Shown: piece after piece, positions 59,624 to 63,743 of the stretch
Position numbering within the stretch: position 1 is the first letter of the stretch
How the letters are laid out: every line of letters starts with the position of its first letter
DNA from: Cladopsammia gracilis
Taxonomy: Eukaryota > Cnidaria > Anthozoa > Scleractinia > Dendrophylliidae
Reading direction: 5' to 3'
NCBI GenBank assembly: GCA_022457155.1
Contig: JAJGOT010000001.1
Location: forward strand, 3,882,501-3,946,500
Length of the DNA stretch: 64,000 nt
Program-made: the position numbers and the translations under genes
Notes under the pieces: model-generated
Database searches by the model: none
Told to the model about the DNA's origin: nothing
Seen by the model: only the letters and a program-made list of their open reading frames with translations

Positions 59624-62364
59624 ACCGCTCTAATCTGTAAATTTCATTATAAAATTCATTAATAATTCATAAGGAAAATACAAAAGAAATGAATGTTTAA
59701 TGAAGGTTTGTAAACCCCAATACAGATCAACTGAGTTGATGAATTATTAAACAGTAGCATTAACTTTTGATACAGATCTCTGCTGAGCTAATTAGTATGC
59801 ATTAACTTTTGATACAGATCTCTGCTGAGCTAATTAGTATGCATTAACTTTTCATACAGATCTCTGCTGAGCTAATTAGTATGCATTAACTTTTCATACA
59901 GATCTCTACTCATTGTTTCATTTCATAAGTCAGATAAAATATTCGCATCCGATCTGTATGGGCGTTTATCAGCGCAGATCTCCCGCTCATATTTTATCTA
60001 TCACTTAAATTACTTGTGAGTCAATGGATTTACCGACAAACTCTAGTGCCTGTTTGCGCTACGCGCGGTGGGGTAGCTTAAAAAAATAATGAAATAATTA
60101 GAAACGATACCAACTTTTTAGCGATACGGCAGCCATATTGATTTTCCCCTTTGGGTATCCCAAACTGACCACTGAAATTAATATATTCTTTTGTTAACAA
60201 ATGATTTCAATGTTCGTTAAGGCACGCCCAGGGCGTCATACATACATACTACATACTTTGTTTGATGTGTAGCTAGGTCAAAACAGCTGATGTGGACCTA
60301 CCCAACTAATACAACAATTAATAGAAAATACAAAATAACTAATACATAATACAATAAAAAATATAATTAATAAATCAATATGGCTGCCGTGCATCGCTAA
60401 AAAGGTCTTTTGTATTTATTATATTTTACATATTTCATTATACGATTCTCAAGTAAATGCGTTATATATTTGAAACTATCTATGTCAAATCAGAGGAAAT
60501 TGAATGAGATAAAATTATCACTACAAAGTACTCTTCCTCAAGTTTTCTTTTTTCTTATCATGTCAGTGTTTGCAAATCGGCTCACGAAATGATGATTGTG
60601 CATTTTTATTACCGCTTAACGTTAACTCTAAAATCCGTGCGCCACAAACTAAAACGAGAGTATATTGTAATGACTAAAAATAAGAACCTAAATAAACATG
60701 AATTATTTAAATCTTGCAACACGTTTGAACATAATTTCTACAAGAAATATAAACAAAACTTCAGCAAATTTAGGGTAGTGCATTTAAACCTACTATTTAC
60801 ATGTAAATCAACTAACACTTGAGGTATTTAATTCAAACTTTTAATTTAACATAGAAAACTCAAAACTGGAAACATAAATGCTGAAAATTCTAGTCTTTCT
60901 TTGCACCCCCATTTTTAACTATTCTAACTAGTAGTTGCTTGCAAAAATTGTGTTTTTTATTGAACGAAATCACTTAGTTGACCATTCATATGAAAGCTAC
61001 TGAGCATTACTTTTCTCTAGTAACAATAATGTTAATATGCTATACAATATGGCTTTAAATTTGACTCTGTTGATGAAACCGGCAAGTGTGACCATTTAAA
61101 CGAAATCTATTTTTGATACCGTTTATTTTATTGTAGAAAATGGTTCTACCTTTTTTGCCTATGAATAGAATCTTAATGTGCGACCACTCAAATGAAAGCT
61201 ATTGTGCAGTACTTTCGTGTGGTACTGTTTTTTACTATGTACATGGCGGTTCTAACTTTTGAGTCTGTTGCGAAAATCCTAAAGTGTGACAGTTCAAATG
61301 AAAGCTACTAGTAAGCAGTACTTTCGTGTGGTACTGTTTATTATGCTGTACAAGGTGGTTTTAACATTTGAGTCTGTGGAGTAAACCCAAAAATGTGAGC
61401 GCAAATGAAAGCTATTGAGCAGTACCTTCGTGTGGTACTGTTTATTATGCTGTACAAGGTGGTTTTAACATTTGAGTCTGTGGAGTAAACCCAAAAATGG
61501 GAGCGCAAATGAAAGCTACTGAGCAGTTCTTTCGTGTGGTACTGTTTATTATGCTGTACAAGGTGGTTCTAACTTTTGAGTCTGTGAGGAAAATGAACGA
61601 AATCCTTATTTGACCATTCATATGAAAGCTATTGAGCAGTACTTTTCTCTAGTAACAATAATGTTAATATGCTATACAATATGGCTTTAAATTTGACTCT
61701 GTTGATGAAACCGGCAAGTGTGACCATTTAAACGAAATCTATTGAGAAGTACTTTCTTTTGATACCGTTTATTTTATTGTAGAAAATGGTTCTACCTTTT
61801 TTGCCTATGAATAGAATCTTAATGTGCGACCATTCAAATGAAAGCTATTGTGCAGTACTTTCGTGTGGTACTGTTTTTTACTATGTACATGGCGGTTCTA
61901 ACTTTTGAGTCTGTGGATAAAATCCTAAAGTGTGACCATTCAAAAGAAAGCTACTAGTAAGCTGCAGTACTTTCGAGTGGTGCTGTTTATTATGCTGTAC
62001 AAGGTGGTTCTAACATTTGAGTCTGTGAGGAAAATGCTAAAGTGTGATCATTCAAATTAAATCCATTGAGCAGCACCCGTGGTTATGTTTGTTTTCCAAT
62101 TTGTCCTAAGGAGACGTTAGGGAGGTTAATGTTTTAGCACTAATAGAAGGTGAAGAGTAAGAATACCTGATGTAATCCAACTCGGTGGCAAAGATTCCTT
62201 TCGACTGAATCGGAAATGCTTCTTCGTAGAATACTTGTCATGGAACGCGCGCGTTTTTCTTTCTTGGAAAGTTGTCGGAAATTCCACAAAGGAATATCTT
62301 GTACTTCTGATAAATGCTGTTCGTCTTCCAAGCCACAAAGAAGGACGGTTGTACTGCGATCCAT
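15439..62364 (-). CDS. TRPA1: TRPA1-like cation channel, 30-exon gene model (1,112 aa)
   Basis: Predicted plasma-membrane, calcium-permeable TRPA channel, a tetrameric sensor of irritants or temperature in other animals. I joined 30 minus-strand exons by hand; all introns are GT-AG and the coding total is 3,339 nt including the TGA stop at 15439-15441. Residues about 60-628 form 17 ankyrin repeats with repeated TPLHxAA and LLxxGA patterns. Residues 629-727 are the linker before S1. S1 is about 742-757, S2 775-793, S3 807-822, S4 834-853, S5 about 875-896, the pore helix and filter 928-941 (motif TIGEIEY), and S6 955-978. It is followed by the TRP-like helix IGLAVGDIDSIQK and a C-terminal coiled coil. 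The motif MPLWVLRRL and the HERW after the last ankyrin repeat are typical of TRPA1. The start is the first ATG after an in-frame TAA at 62392-62394. The gene is unusually expanded by intronic repeats. Untranslated exons were not found. Confidence 0.93.
16514..16632 (-). CDS. TRPA1: TRPA1-like exon 29 (C-terminal region)
   Basis: 119 nt, residues 1039-1078. The acceptor is GTTTTAG|GGA and the donor AAAG|GTACGT. It starts GFGDKLVSGKSTN and ends with the helix VVEQLSKFFTSKMKEQDK, the start of the coiled coil. Confidence 0.9.
17224..17343 (-). CDS. TRPA1: TRPA1-like exon 28 (C-terminal helices)
   Basis: 120 nt, residues 999-1038. The acceptor is TTTTAG|ATC and the donor AAG|GTAACT. It contains MPLWVLRRLYQKESIRRPNK. 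Both LPLW.LRK and YPNKP have direct counterparts in the human protein. Confidence 0.93.
18091..18159 (-). CDS. TRPA1: TRPA1-like exon 27 (TRP-like helix)
   Basis: 69 nt, residues 976-998. The acceptor is TTTCAG|ATC and the donor GAG|GTAAAA. IGLAVGDIDSIQKNAEYKRI is near-identical in layout to the post-S6 helix of vertebrate TRPA1. Confidence 0.94.
18563..18863. mobile_element. CAATTGAAAAC-type MITE, copy 1
   Basis: The inverted ends AGAGCGGTTTTCAACTGA and TCAATTGAAAAACGTTCT match the better copy at 22343-22626. The inside contains CCAATCA and GGTGCCAAGCGCGG. Confidence 0.75.
18873..19015. mobile_element. MITE, 143 bp
   Basis: The left AGAGTGATTTTACCTAACCC and right GGGCTAAGTAAAACCACTCT are inverted with few mismatches. 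Confidence 0.65.
19037..19369. mobile_element. MITE with nested inverted arms, 333 bp
   Basis: ACCTAATTCAATAAAGGTTG and CAACCTTTATTGAATTAGGT are perfect ends. A second inner pair (ACTACAACTACCAGAAT / ATTCTGGTAGTTGTAGT) lies inside. Confidence 0.8.
19772..19942 (-). CDS. TRPA1: TRPA1-like exon 26 (pore and S6)
   Basis: 171 nt, residues 919-975. The acceptor is ACAATAG|GAC and the donor ACG|GTAATG. The pore helix and filter read MKVVAMTIGEIEY. Glu938 is at the human Asp915 position. S6 is VFLVFCVMMPIVLMNLT. Confidence 0.94.
21058..21114 (-). CDS. TRPA1: TRPA1-like exon 25 (pore turret)
   Basis: 57 nt, residues 900-918, AIAFNMTMNNSKLQEEIEQ. The acceptor is TTGTAG|GCC and the donor CAG|GTATAA. 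NMT and NNS are two possible N-glycosylation sites in the extracellular loop. Confidence 0.88.
21613..21764. mobile_element. Hairpin element, tRNA-like in its centre
   Basis: GATATGGGATAACGGGAA and its near complement ending at 21764 enclose TCTTTGACCCC / GGGGTCAAAGA. The middle can fold like a tRNA (loop GTTGGAA, T-loop TTCAATT), but the extended arms fit a MITE better. Confidence 0.5.
21790..21898. mobile_element. MITE with TAGCCTGYGTAG ends
   Basis: TAGCCTGTGTAGTTGGCG and CGCCAGCTACGCAGGCTA are inverted, with GTTGGCGCGCG inside matched by CGCGCGCCAAC. Confidence 0.7.
22068..22142 (-). CDS. TRPA1: TRPA1-like exon 24 (S5)
   Basis: 75 nt, residues 875-899. The acceptor is TTCAG|GTT and the donor AAT|GTAAGT. 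It encodes VAIMFCILIFAFALVFQLLL, a full membrane span. Confidence 0.93.
22343..22626. mobile_element. CAATTGAAAAC-type MITE, copy 2 (intact)
   Basis: 284 bp with perfect ends AGAGCAGTTTTCAATTGAGT and ACTCAATTGAAAACTGCTCT. It lies in the TRPA1 intron between exons 23 and 24. Confidence 0.85.
23146..23206 (-). CDS. TRPA1: TRPA1-like exon 23 (S4-S5 linker)
   Basis: 61 nt, residues 854-874, (S)IFESGIHVTMLFVVLKTLGK. The acceptor is TTTCAG|TAT and the donor AAG|GTTTGT. Confidence 0.92.
23587..23855. mobile_element. hAT-like MITE (CAGGGGCGGATC end)
   Basis: It begins CAGGGGCGGATCTAGGGG and ends TCCTGGATCCCCCCCTG. ATCGA flanks both sides, a possible short target duplication. It contains C and GAT runs. 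Confidence 0.55.
24267..27085 (+). repeat. Decamer minisatellite, forward arm
   Basis: About 280 copies of a 10-bp unit in three main forms: TTATCTGTCC, TTATTCGTCC and TTTTCTGTCC, plus TTTGCTGTCC. Because 10 is not a multiple of 3 and the unit has few stops, all three frames stay open for hundreds of codons, giving spurious hydrophobic decapeptide proteins. Confidence 0.95.
27086..28733 (-). repeat. Decamer minisatellite, inverted arm
   Basis: The same 10-bp unit on the opposite strand (AAGGACAGAT, AAGGACGAAT), about 165 copies, 1.65 kb. The arm is shorter and more varied than the forward arm. Confidence 0.95.
28889..29055 (-). CDS. TRPA1: TRPA1-like exon 22 (S3-S4)
   Basis: 167 nt, residues 799-854. 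The acceptor is TTTCAG|AAA and the donor AAAG|GTGGCT. It starts KYRYIETSNVVEV and ends FGYLTLLLYLQ, matching the conserved LLYLQ at the end of S4. The right end of the giant inverted-repeat element lies 36 bp past this donor. Confidence 0.92.
29530..30074. mobile_element. Tigger-like element with internal 67-bp direct duplication
   Basis: The right end reads (minus strand) CAGTGGAACCCCGCTTTACG, with repeated words GTCCGTATTAAGCGGG throughout. About 67 bp at 29688-29755 is repeated at 29969-30036, flanking a smaller hairpin element (about 29850-29968). Confidence 0.6.
30251..30349 (-). CDS. TRPA1: TRPA1-like exon 21 (S2)
   Basis: 99 nt, residues 766-798. The acceptor is AACACAG|GGC and the donor GAA|GTAAGT. 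It encodes HIEAWEIFIAVMTAIYLLTE and then AHQAISE, the second membrane span. The S1-S2 loop is short compared with vertebrate TRPA1. Confidence 0.88.
30443..30468 (+). repeat. (AAGGT)n microsatellite
   Basis: Five pentanucleotide copies just upstream of exon 21's acceptor side. Confidence 0.9.
30470..30830 (-). mobile_element. tRNA-derived SINE, putative
   Basis: On the minus strand the head reads GTGGTTAGCGCGAC (A-box-like), then GGTTCAAGGCC (B-box-like). The body includes GACAATGTGGAGTAAAGTTT, and the 3' part TGGATGGGATGCTAGTCCAT on the plus strand. A matching copy lies at about 56930-57095. Confidence 0.55.
31051..31331 (+). repeat. Minisatellite of ATCCTATGCA / ATCCTATGCTACCTATGCA
   Basis: Alternating 10-bp and 19-bp units, about 18 in total. 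It makes short open frames with MLPMQSYA repeats that I do not consider genes. Confidence 0.92.
31397..33039. mobile_element. 1.6 kb DNA transposon, non-autonomous, TCACAA target duplication
   Basis: The ends GAGGGTCTCAATGGGG (31397) and CCCCATTGAGACCCTC (to 33039) are inverted. TCACAA flanks both sides (31391-31396, 33040-33045). Clusters of GACGGTTGACGGTTAAA lie just inside both ends in the same orientation. It contains a nested MITE (32212-32644) and a 76-codon minus-strand frame (31793-32023) that I do not recognise. Confidence 0.8.
32212..32644 (+). mobile_element. G-rich-ended MITE, copy 3 (intact)
   Basis: It begins with CCCCGGGGGGATACTCAAC and ends GGGAGTACCCCC. GTATAC on both sides is a possible 6-bp target duplication. 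Inner words CCCTTTCATATACC and GGGCGGAGCATCCCCG match copies 1 and 2. Confidence 0.8.
33044..33328 (+). mobile_element. LINE 3'-end fragment with (ATT)n tail
   Basis: Translation gives FKVPLKTHLFRLAFNNYFF, close to the reverse-transcriptase C-terminal end also seen at 59242. It is followed by AT-rich 3' UTR and an (ATT)n tail that runs into the donor of TRPA1 exon 20. Confidence 0.6.
33330..33444 (-). CDS. TRPA1: TRPA1-like exon 20 (S1)
   Basis: 115 nt, residues 727-765. The acceptor is TAAAAG|GATT and the donor GAT|GTTAAT. It encodes the pre-S1 helix and S1 (SFLLSETVYISIVFALYTNP). It is the only reading between exons 19 and 21 that is hydrophobic and closes both phases. The donor runs straight into a (TAA)n tract, so its strength is uncertain. 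Confidence 0.8.
34280..34400. repeat. GAT-rich trinucleotide tract
   Basis: An impure (GAT)n and GATAAT tract in the intron after exon 19. Confidence 0.9.
34512..34582 (-). CDS. TRPA1: TRPA1-like exon 19 (pre-S1)
   Basis: 71 nt. The acceptor is TTACAG|ACA and the donor AAATG|GTCAGT, leaving two bases. It encodes MLDYGREELIFHPLTIEFMR and then CKW, matching the human segment ending in MKW, so the human Lys710 position is kept. Confidence 0.9.
35062..35136 (-). CDS. TRPA1: TRPA1-like exon 18 (linker)
   Basis: 75 nt, residues 679-703. The acceptor is TTTTAG|ATA and the donor AAG|GTAATT. It encodes ITYNFEYMNADPSLL. ITYNFEYMNA aligns to human IEYNFKYLQC, so the human Cys665 position is Ala688 here. 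Confidence 0.9.
35233..35292 (-). CDS. TRPA1: TRPA1-like exon 17 (linker)
   Basis: 60 nt, residues 659-678, VAMNKCIQSSPHLSSDEDYS. The acceptor is TTAAAG|GTT and the donor TCG|GTAAGA. Cys664 aligns to human Cys641. It is separated from exon 16 by a 10.2 kb intron that holds the three-copy satellite block. Confidence 0.88.
35969..36148. mobile_element. MITE with AGTATATACTGAAACAGTG ends (three copies)
   Basis: 180 bp with 19-bp inverted ends AGTATATACTGAAACAGTG. Equivalent copies occur in the other two units at about 38669 and 41229. Confidence 0.8.
36149..36260. repeat. Hairpin, arms of about 45 bp (three copies)
   Basis: AATATTTAACAACTATTCAC and its complement at about 36260 enclose GTGGATATTT / AAATATCCAC around a short GC loop. 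It is repeated at about 38849 and 41410. Confidence 0.8.
37065..38280. repeat. 30-bp self-complementary satellite, array 1
   Basis: About 40 units built from CAAGATCTTG, CTTGCCGGCAAG and ATTTTGAAAATT; the first two words are perfect palindromes. The 30-bp length keeps frames open on both strands with 10-residue periods (KIQDLAGKIL one way, NFQNLAGKIL the other). Confidence 0.93.
39755..40848. repeat. 30-bp self-complementary satellite, array 2
   Basis: About 36 units of the same satellite, with variants CAGGCAG and CCAGCCAG in place of CCGGCAAG. Confidence 0.93.
42325..43300. repeat. 30-bp self-complementary satellite, array 3
   Basis: About 32 units, more degenerate toward the right end where the block stops. 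Confidence 0.92.
43761..44021 (+). pseudogene. Penelope-like element reverse transcriptase fragment
   Basis: 86 codons contain NLSGDEVMAQKEFKNNSVIN and then LKKADNNTTTVMMNKTEII. This is the pattern of the N-terminal part of Penelope-like reverse transcriptases (L..DE..A..EFK.....I..KAD....V). The frame ends before the catalytic motifs, so it is a broken copy in the intron between exons 16 and 17. Confidence 0.6.
44774..45380 (+). repeat. Direct repeats downstream of the Penelope-like fragment
   Basis: About 140 bp starting CGTCTCGGACACATCCACTT at 44824 recurs at 45241-45380. A second 50-bp word starting ATTATCGCTCAT recurs at about 44774 and 45027. Their arrangement suggests tandem partial copies of one element. 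Confidence 0.7.
45520..45607 (-). CDS. TRPA1: TRPA1-like exon 16 (post-ankyrin linker)
   Basis: 88 nt, residues 629-658. The acceptor is AATTCAG|G and the donor AAG|GTGAGA. It encodes RWKEAFPRCNKRS and then IPLKSLIETFPLVAK, aligned to the human segment that starts RWDE and holds cysteine 621. Here the aligned position is Ile644. A nearby Cys637 lies seven residues earlier. Confidence 0.88.
45991..46160 (-). CDS. TRPA1: TRPA1-like exon 15 (ankyrin repeats 16-17)
   Basis: 170 nt, to residue 629. The acceptor is TTGACAG|TGC and the donor GAGAG|GTAACA. It ends the ankyrin domain with CLETAIANGHQDACMEIIKH, the usual TRPA1 ending. Confidence 0.93.
46315..46634 (+). repeat. 28-bp minisatellite, array A
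   Basis: About 11.5 units of GCGCTTGGCACCAGTTGCAC plus ATTTTCCC. Every second or third unit ends in GTA. It lies between TRPA1 exons 14 and 15. Frames across it are open on both strands but meaningless. Confidence 0.93.
46782..46893 (-). CDS. TRPA1: TRPA1-like exon 14 (ankyrin repeat 15)
   Basis: 112 nt, to residue 572. The acceptor is TTCTTAG|AGA and the donor GGG|GTATGG. It encodes ERLTPLIQAAFCGCALTAG and ILLDQGAKIDATDKNG. Confidence 0.9.
47513..47690. mobile_element. MITE, 178 bp
   Basis: ATAGACAAATTCGGCTAACG and the matching complement ending AATTTGTCTAT enclose inverted arms of about 39 bp with few mismatches. Confidence 0.8.
47827..47988 (-). CDS. TRPA1: TRPA1-like exon 13 (ankyrin repeats 13-14)
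   Basis: 162 nt, to residue 535. The acceptor is TTACAG|ACA and the donor GCAG|GTAAAA. It contains HGNLSCIRVLLEA and repeat 14 (QNCLHFAACHGHFSVVKYLL). Confidence 0.93.
48242..48324 (-). CDS. TRPA1: TRPA1-like exon 12 (ankyrin repeats 12-13)
   Basis: 83 nt. The acceptor is TTACAG|ATA and the donor TAGA|GTAAGT, leaving two bases. It encodes IIQELLIAGATLDVKDEDER and then IPLHYAV. Confidence 0.92.
49289..49372 (-). CDS. TRPA1: TRPA1-like exon 11 (ankyrin repeats 11-12)
   Basis: 84 nt, residues 426-453. The acceptor is GATGATAG|TCT and the donor ACAG|GTGAGC. It encodes SGGECLLNSRDKNDKTPLHY and then AATKGNLQ. Confidence 0.9.
49413..49757. mobile_element. CAATTGAAAAC-type MITE, copy 3
   Basis: The same family as 22343-22626, with an internal (GTT)n expansion near 49480. 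It carries GCGCTTAGCGCCAGC, the presumed seed of the 28-bp minisatellites. Confidence 0.65.
49987..50281 (-). repeat. 28-bp minisatellite, array B (opposite strand)
   Basis: About 10 units of CGGTGCCAAGCGCGGGAAAA plus CGTACAAC, the reverse complement family of array A. Two more units lie at 52838-52905. Confidence 0.9.
50575..50772 (-). CDS. TRPA1: TRPA1-like exon 10 (ankyrin repeats 9-11)
   Basis: 198 nt, residues 360-425. The acceptor is TTAAAG|GGA and the donor CAG|GTCAGA. It contains repeat 10 (PSPLMCAVKRGQHAAVKFLL) and most of repeat 11 (RTCLHVAVYSSDVETLKIII). Confidence 0.93.
51379..51640. mobile_element. MITE with TACGGGGGGTGAC ends
   Basis: TACGGGGGGTGACAACTCTA and TAGAGTTGTCACCCCCCGTA are perfect inverted ends. 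The interior has several TTCGGGA words. Confidence 0.85.
51881..51929 (-). CDS. TRPA1: TRPA1-like exon 9 (49-nt microexon)
   Basis: It encodes (R)ASLAGNVEIIELLLAE, the helices of ankyrin repeat 9, ending at residue 359. The acceptor is ATGCAG|GGC and the donor GAG|GTAAGT. Confidence 0.92.
52325..52618 (+). repeat. 26-bp minisatellite
   Basis: About 11 imperfect units of GGGAAGCGGAAGTTAATACT plus CCCCAA. It starts within about 20 bp of the exon 8 donor. Confidence 0.9.
52638..52762 (-). CDS. TRPA1: TRPA1-like exon 8 (ankyrin repeats 8-9)
   Basis: 125 nt. The acceptor is TTCCAG|GAA and the donor AAG|GTTATC, leaving two bases. It encodes FSPLHVACINSHYDMVKLL and NGASIHAEDADGMTPIL. A 26-bp minisatellite (52325-52618) begins within about 20 bp of the donor. 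Confidence 0.92.
53335..53382 (-). CDS. TRPA1: TRPA1-like exon 7 (48-nt microexon)
   Basis: Sixteen codons (SAEVCIKYGADTCALQ), residues 286-301, finishing ankyrin repeat 7. The acceptor is CTTCAG|TCC and the donor CAG|GTAAGT. An inverted-repeat element begins about 26 bp upstream of the acceptor (53409-53727). Confidence 0.9.
53409..53727. mobile_element. Inverted element of hexamer-like repeats
   Basis: The ends GGGCTGGTTCCCAC and GTGGGAACCAACC are inverted. Inside are runs of GGAATCGGAAGC-type words, then their complements (TTCCGATTCCGATTCC). Confidence 0.65.
54498..54595 (-). CDS. TRPA1: TRPA1-like exon 6 (ankyrin repeats 6-7)
   Basis: 98 nt, ending at residue 285. The acceptor is CTGCAG|CC and the donor AAG|GTAGGA. 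A loop STVGVSCSAILNKMDNEA is followed by repeat 7 (NSCLHLAVQHGHIK). The DNEAN..LHLAVQ.GH pattern matches the same place in vertebrate TRPA1. Confidence 0.92.
54634..54881. mobile_element. CAATTGAAAAC-type MITE, copy 4, truncated, ending in a G run
   Basis: Matches copy 2 in its left and middle parts; the right end is replaced by a homopolymer-like G tract at about 54856-54881. Confidence 0.6.
54901..55009 (-). CDS. TRPA1: TRPA1-like exon 5 (ankyrin repeats 5-6)
   Basis: 109 nt. The acceptor is TTTCAAG|TTG and the donor ACAG|GTTAGT, leaving one base. It encodes LKHGADPGLSDNDG and then repeat 6 (YTAVHLAAKDGHDDVLEKLL). A long G homopolymer lies just downstream in the intron at about 54856-54881. 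Confidence 0.9.
55176..55203 (+). repeat. (TTC)n microsatellite
   Basis: A run of about nine perfect trinucleotides. Confidence 0.95.
55505..55612 (-). CDS. TRPA1: TRPA1-like exon 4 (ankyrin repeats 4-5)
   Basis: 108 nt, residues 181-216. The acceptor is CTCAAG|GTG and the donor CTG|GTAAGG. It begins VLLSEG, completing repeat 4, and continues NSTPLHAASQEGKLNIVEIL. Confidence 0.9.
55777..55914. mobile_element. MITE, 138 bp, long arms
   Basis: TATAGAGGTTTTGCACGGCA and its complement ending CCTCTATA make arms of about 45 bp with almost no mismatches. TATA at both edges may be the target site. Confidence 0.8.
56284..56950 (+). repeat. 67-bp tandem repeat derived from a SINE
   Basis: About nine units containing TGGATGGGATGCTAGTCCAT, CACAGGGTGACCTGGTTTAT and GAAGTGACTAGGAG. 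The first word is shared with the SINE at 30470-30830. Confidence 0.9.
56951..57084 (-). mobile_element. SINE head, second copy
   Basis: Contains GACAATGTGGAACAAAGTTT, AAGGAAACAACACGACGGC and (minus strand) GGTAGTTCAAGGTCTGG, matching the SINE at 30470-30830. Confidence 0.55.
57085..57262 (+). repeat. About 20-bp tandem repeat
   Basis: About eight units of GGCTAACCACTACACCACC plus variants. It looks like local amplification of the SINE's A-box edge (GTGGTTAGC on the minus strand). Confidence 0.85.
57306..57490 (-). CDS. TRPA1: TRPA1-like exon 3 (ankyrin repeats 3-4)
   Basis: 185 nt. The acceptor is TTTCAG|AT and the donor TTCAG|GTGATT, phase 0. It encodes D-VNIN, a degenerate repeat 3 (STPLQVTARFNSPATARLL) and the first half of repeat 4 (QQALHYAARRGNLAVVQ). 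It ends at residue 180. Confidence 0.92.
57787..57978. repeat. Inverted repeat, 192 bp span
   Basis: AAAATCTGAGCGTTATATCT and the complementary AAGATATAACGCTCAGATTT form arms of about 24 bp around a loop. Confidence 0.7.
58438..58594 (-). CDS. TRPA1: TRPA1-like exon 2 (ankyrin repeats 1-2)
   Basis: 157 nt, residues 67-119. The acceptor is TTACAG|GCA and the donor GCAG|GTAAAA, leaving one base. It holds the end of ankyrin repeat 1 and repeat 2 (LAPLHYAARYDRAEIVQLL). Confidence 0.92.
58635..59125. mobile_element. CAATTGAAAAC-type MITE, copy 5, with nested insertion
   Basis: The host MITE ends are AGAGTAGTTTTCGCTTGAGT and ACTCGATTGAAAAC. About 200 bp inside (58790-58994) is foreign, with inverted ends TTTTGGGGTGCGCGAG and CTCGCGCACCCCAAAA. 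Confidence 0.7.
59180..59620 (+). mobile_element. LINE 3' end (reverse transcriptase C-terminus and tail)
   Basis: An in-frame stretch reads LGARSFYAAAPTLWNSLPAN then IRTTTSLSIFKKKLKTYFF, the typical end of a jockey/CR1/L2-type polyprotein. It is followed by a 3' UTR with AAAGCGCTTTTGATC and GGCGCTATATTAAGTG, then an (ATT)n tail. The copy is 5'-truncated and antisense to TRPA1 in intron 1. Confidence 0.78.
59759..59915 (+). repeat. 44-bp tandem repeat, about 3.5 copies
   Basis: Near-identical units include CATTAACTTTTGATACAGAT and CTCTGCTGAGCTAATTAGTA. Confidence 0.92.
60112..60404. mobile_element. MITE, about 293 bp
   Basis: CTTTTTAGCGATACGGCAGC and the complement GCTGCCGTGCATCGCTAAAA form the ends, with ATATTGATT / AATCAATAT extending them. 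Confidence 0.7.
60975..62080 (-). repeat. 105-bp repeat family, opposite-strand array with longer duplication
   Basis: About nine units matching the reverse complement of 1943-2550, including AAATGAAAGCTA, GTACTGTTTATTATGCTGTA and GGTGGTTCTAACTTTTGAGT. About 290 bp starting near 60980 recurs at about 61613, so a larger segment was also duplicated. It ends about 85 bp from the donor of TRPA1 exon 1. Confidence 0.88.
62167..62364 (-). CDS. TRPA1: TRPA1-like exon 1 (start codon)
   Basis: Residues 1-66, the cytoplasmic N-terminus, with basic stretches (KKEKRAR). It ends in GLHQ, phase 0, with donor CAG|GTATTC. GLHQ joins to ACRDG of exon 2 to make the first ankyrin helix, which is why no extra exon is placed between them. 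An in-frame TAA lies 30 nt upstream of the ATG. Confidence 0.8.
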
Positions 62365-63654
62365 GTGGAACTTAAAGTGAATAAAGGATGATTAACATTT
62401 CCTTCACTAAAAGCTTTAGGGTTTGATTACATCTCACTTCCCATCCGGACAAGTCAATGTAAACAAGTGTTAAAACTGAAAATCTTTTTTTCCTTTCATT
62501 TAAGATTCAAAACAAAGTGAAAGCAAGCGTAAAATATCAAACGGTAAGTATATTTTAGACTTACAAACGAATCTCTGTGAAAGCACAGTTATCAATTGTA
62601 AAATTAATGAACAAGTGTAAAGCTTCTCTTTATTATTTTTGAGGTGAGAATATTCTAATGCGACATTTTCATTAAAAAAGTAATCGATGATTACAAACTG
62701 AATATTGTAAACTAAATTTAAATAGAGTCTGATAATTTTAACTCCATATACCATCTACTTTATTAAATCAAAAATGTTTCAATTAAGAATTGATGCCTGT
62801 ATTTTTGAACCTTTAAAATTTATTTTATCTTTGAACGTAGGAAGAAAAGCGTCGGTTAATATAGAGATTCCTGACTTCTTGCTGTCGCAATTAAATTCAA
62901 CCTTGCCAGAACTGAATGGATAATATATTTCAATGACCTTTGTCAAGTCAGTCCTTTTTAGCTTAAGTAAATACACTGATTAGCAAGGATAAAGATAGTG
63001 ATAAAGGTAATAACAATAGAACATTGTACTCTTCAGAAAAAGTAATTACTTGTGAGCACCTGTCCGTTTGGAAAGATGTCGAAAAAATTTCTAATCGGTT
63101 TGGAAGTTCTTTGAAATTCATGCTTGTGAACAGAATTGGAGATTAAAGATGATAATTGTTGTATGACTGATCAAGTGAAGTTAAGAAAAAGCAAAGCGCG
63201 CAATATAATCACCAAAGTTTCTAAGAGTTTGCGTCAACTTTAAACTGACGGAAGTATTAAGCATAAATGAAAAAGGTAAGCAAGAGAAAAATTAAAAGAA
63301 TCAGCCCTTGTGTTTGTGATTGCATTGCTTTCGCCGTAAATTGAAACTGAGTAATGACTGTACCTGGGGAAGGCTGGTCTGGCCAGCTGAAATATTATAC
63401 AAAACAAAATTATATATACGCTGTTCCAGCTTTGTTTAAAGTTAGACTTCAATTGTCATTTACTAAATGTTTTGTCTGAAGCAGATCCTCAAGGATGCAG
63501 CGTACAAATTGCAGGATTTTCGTGTACGGTTTCATGACATTTATCCAGTAATAAAAGTCATAAAAGGGTCTTAACGAGGTGTGAGTTTCGACAATCAAAG
63601 GTGTGAAATCGGGGATCAGAGGCTGGGATTTTAGATTCCAGGACATTGAATCAG
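62365..63654. other. Upstream flank of TRPA1-like gene
   Basis: AT-rich sequence with no supported coding frame or repeat. The promoter and any 5' untranslated exon would be expected here, but no convincing core-promoter motif could be singled out. Confidence 0.4.
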
Positions 63655-63669
63655 TATTTATTTATTTGT

Positions 63670-63700
<31 letters not shown>

Positions 63701-63704
63701 TTAT
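63655..63704 (+). repeat. (TTTA)n microsatellite
   Basis: About eleven tetranucleotide copies. Confidence 0.95.
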
Positions 63705-63743
63705 TTCAATTTAATGGCAACTTACAAAAATACAATAAAAGAC

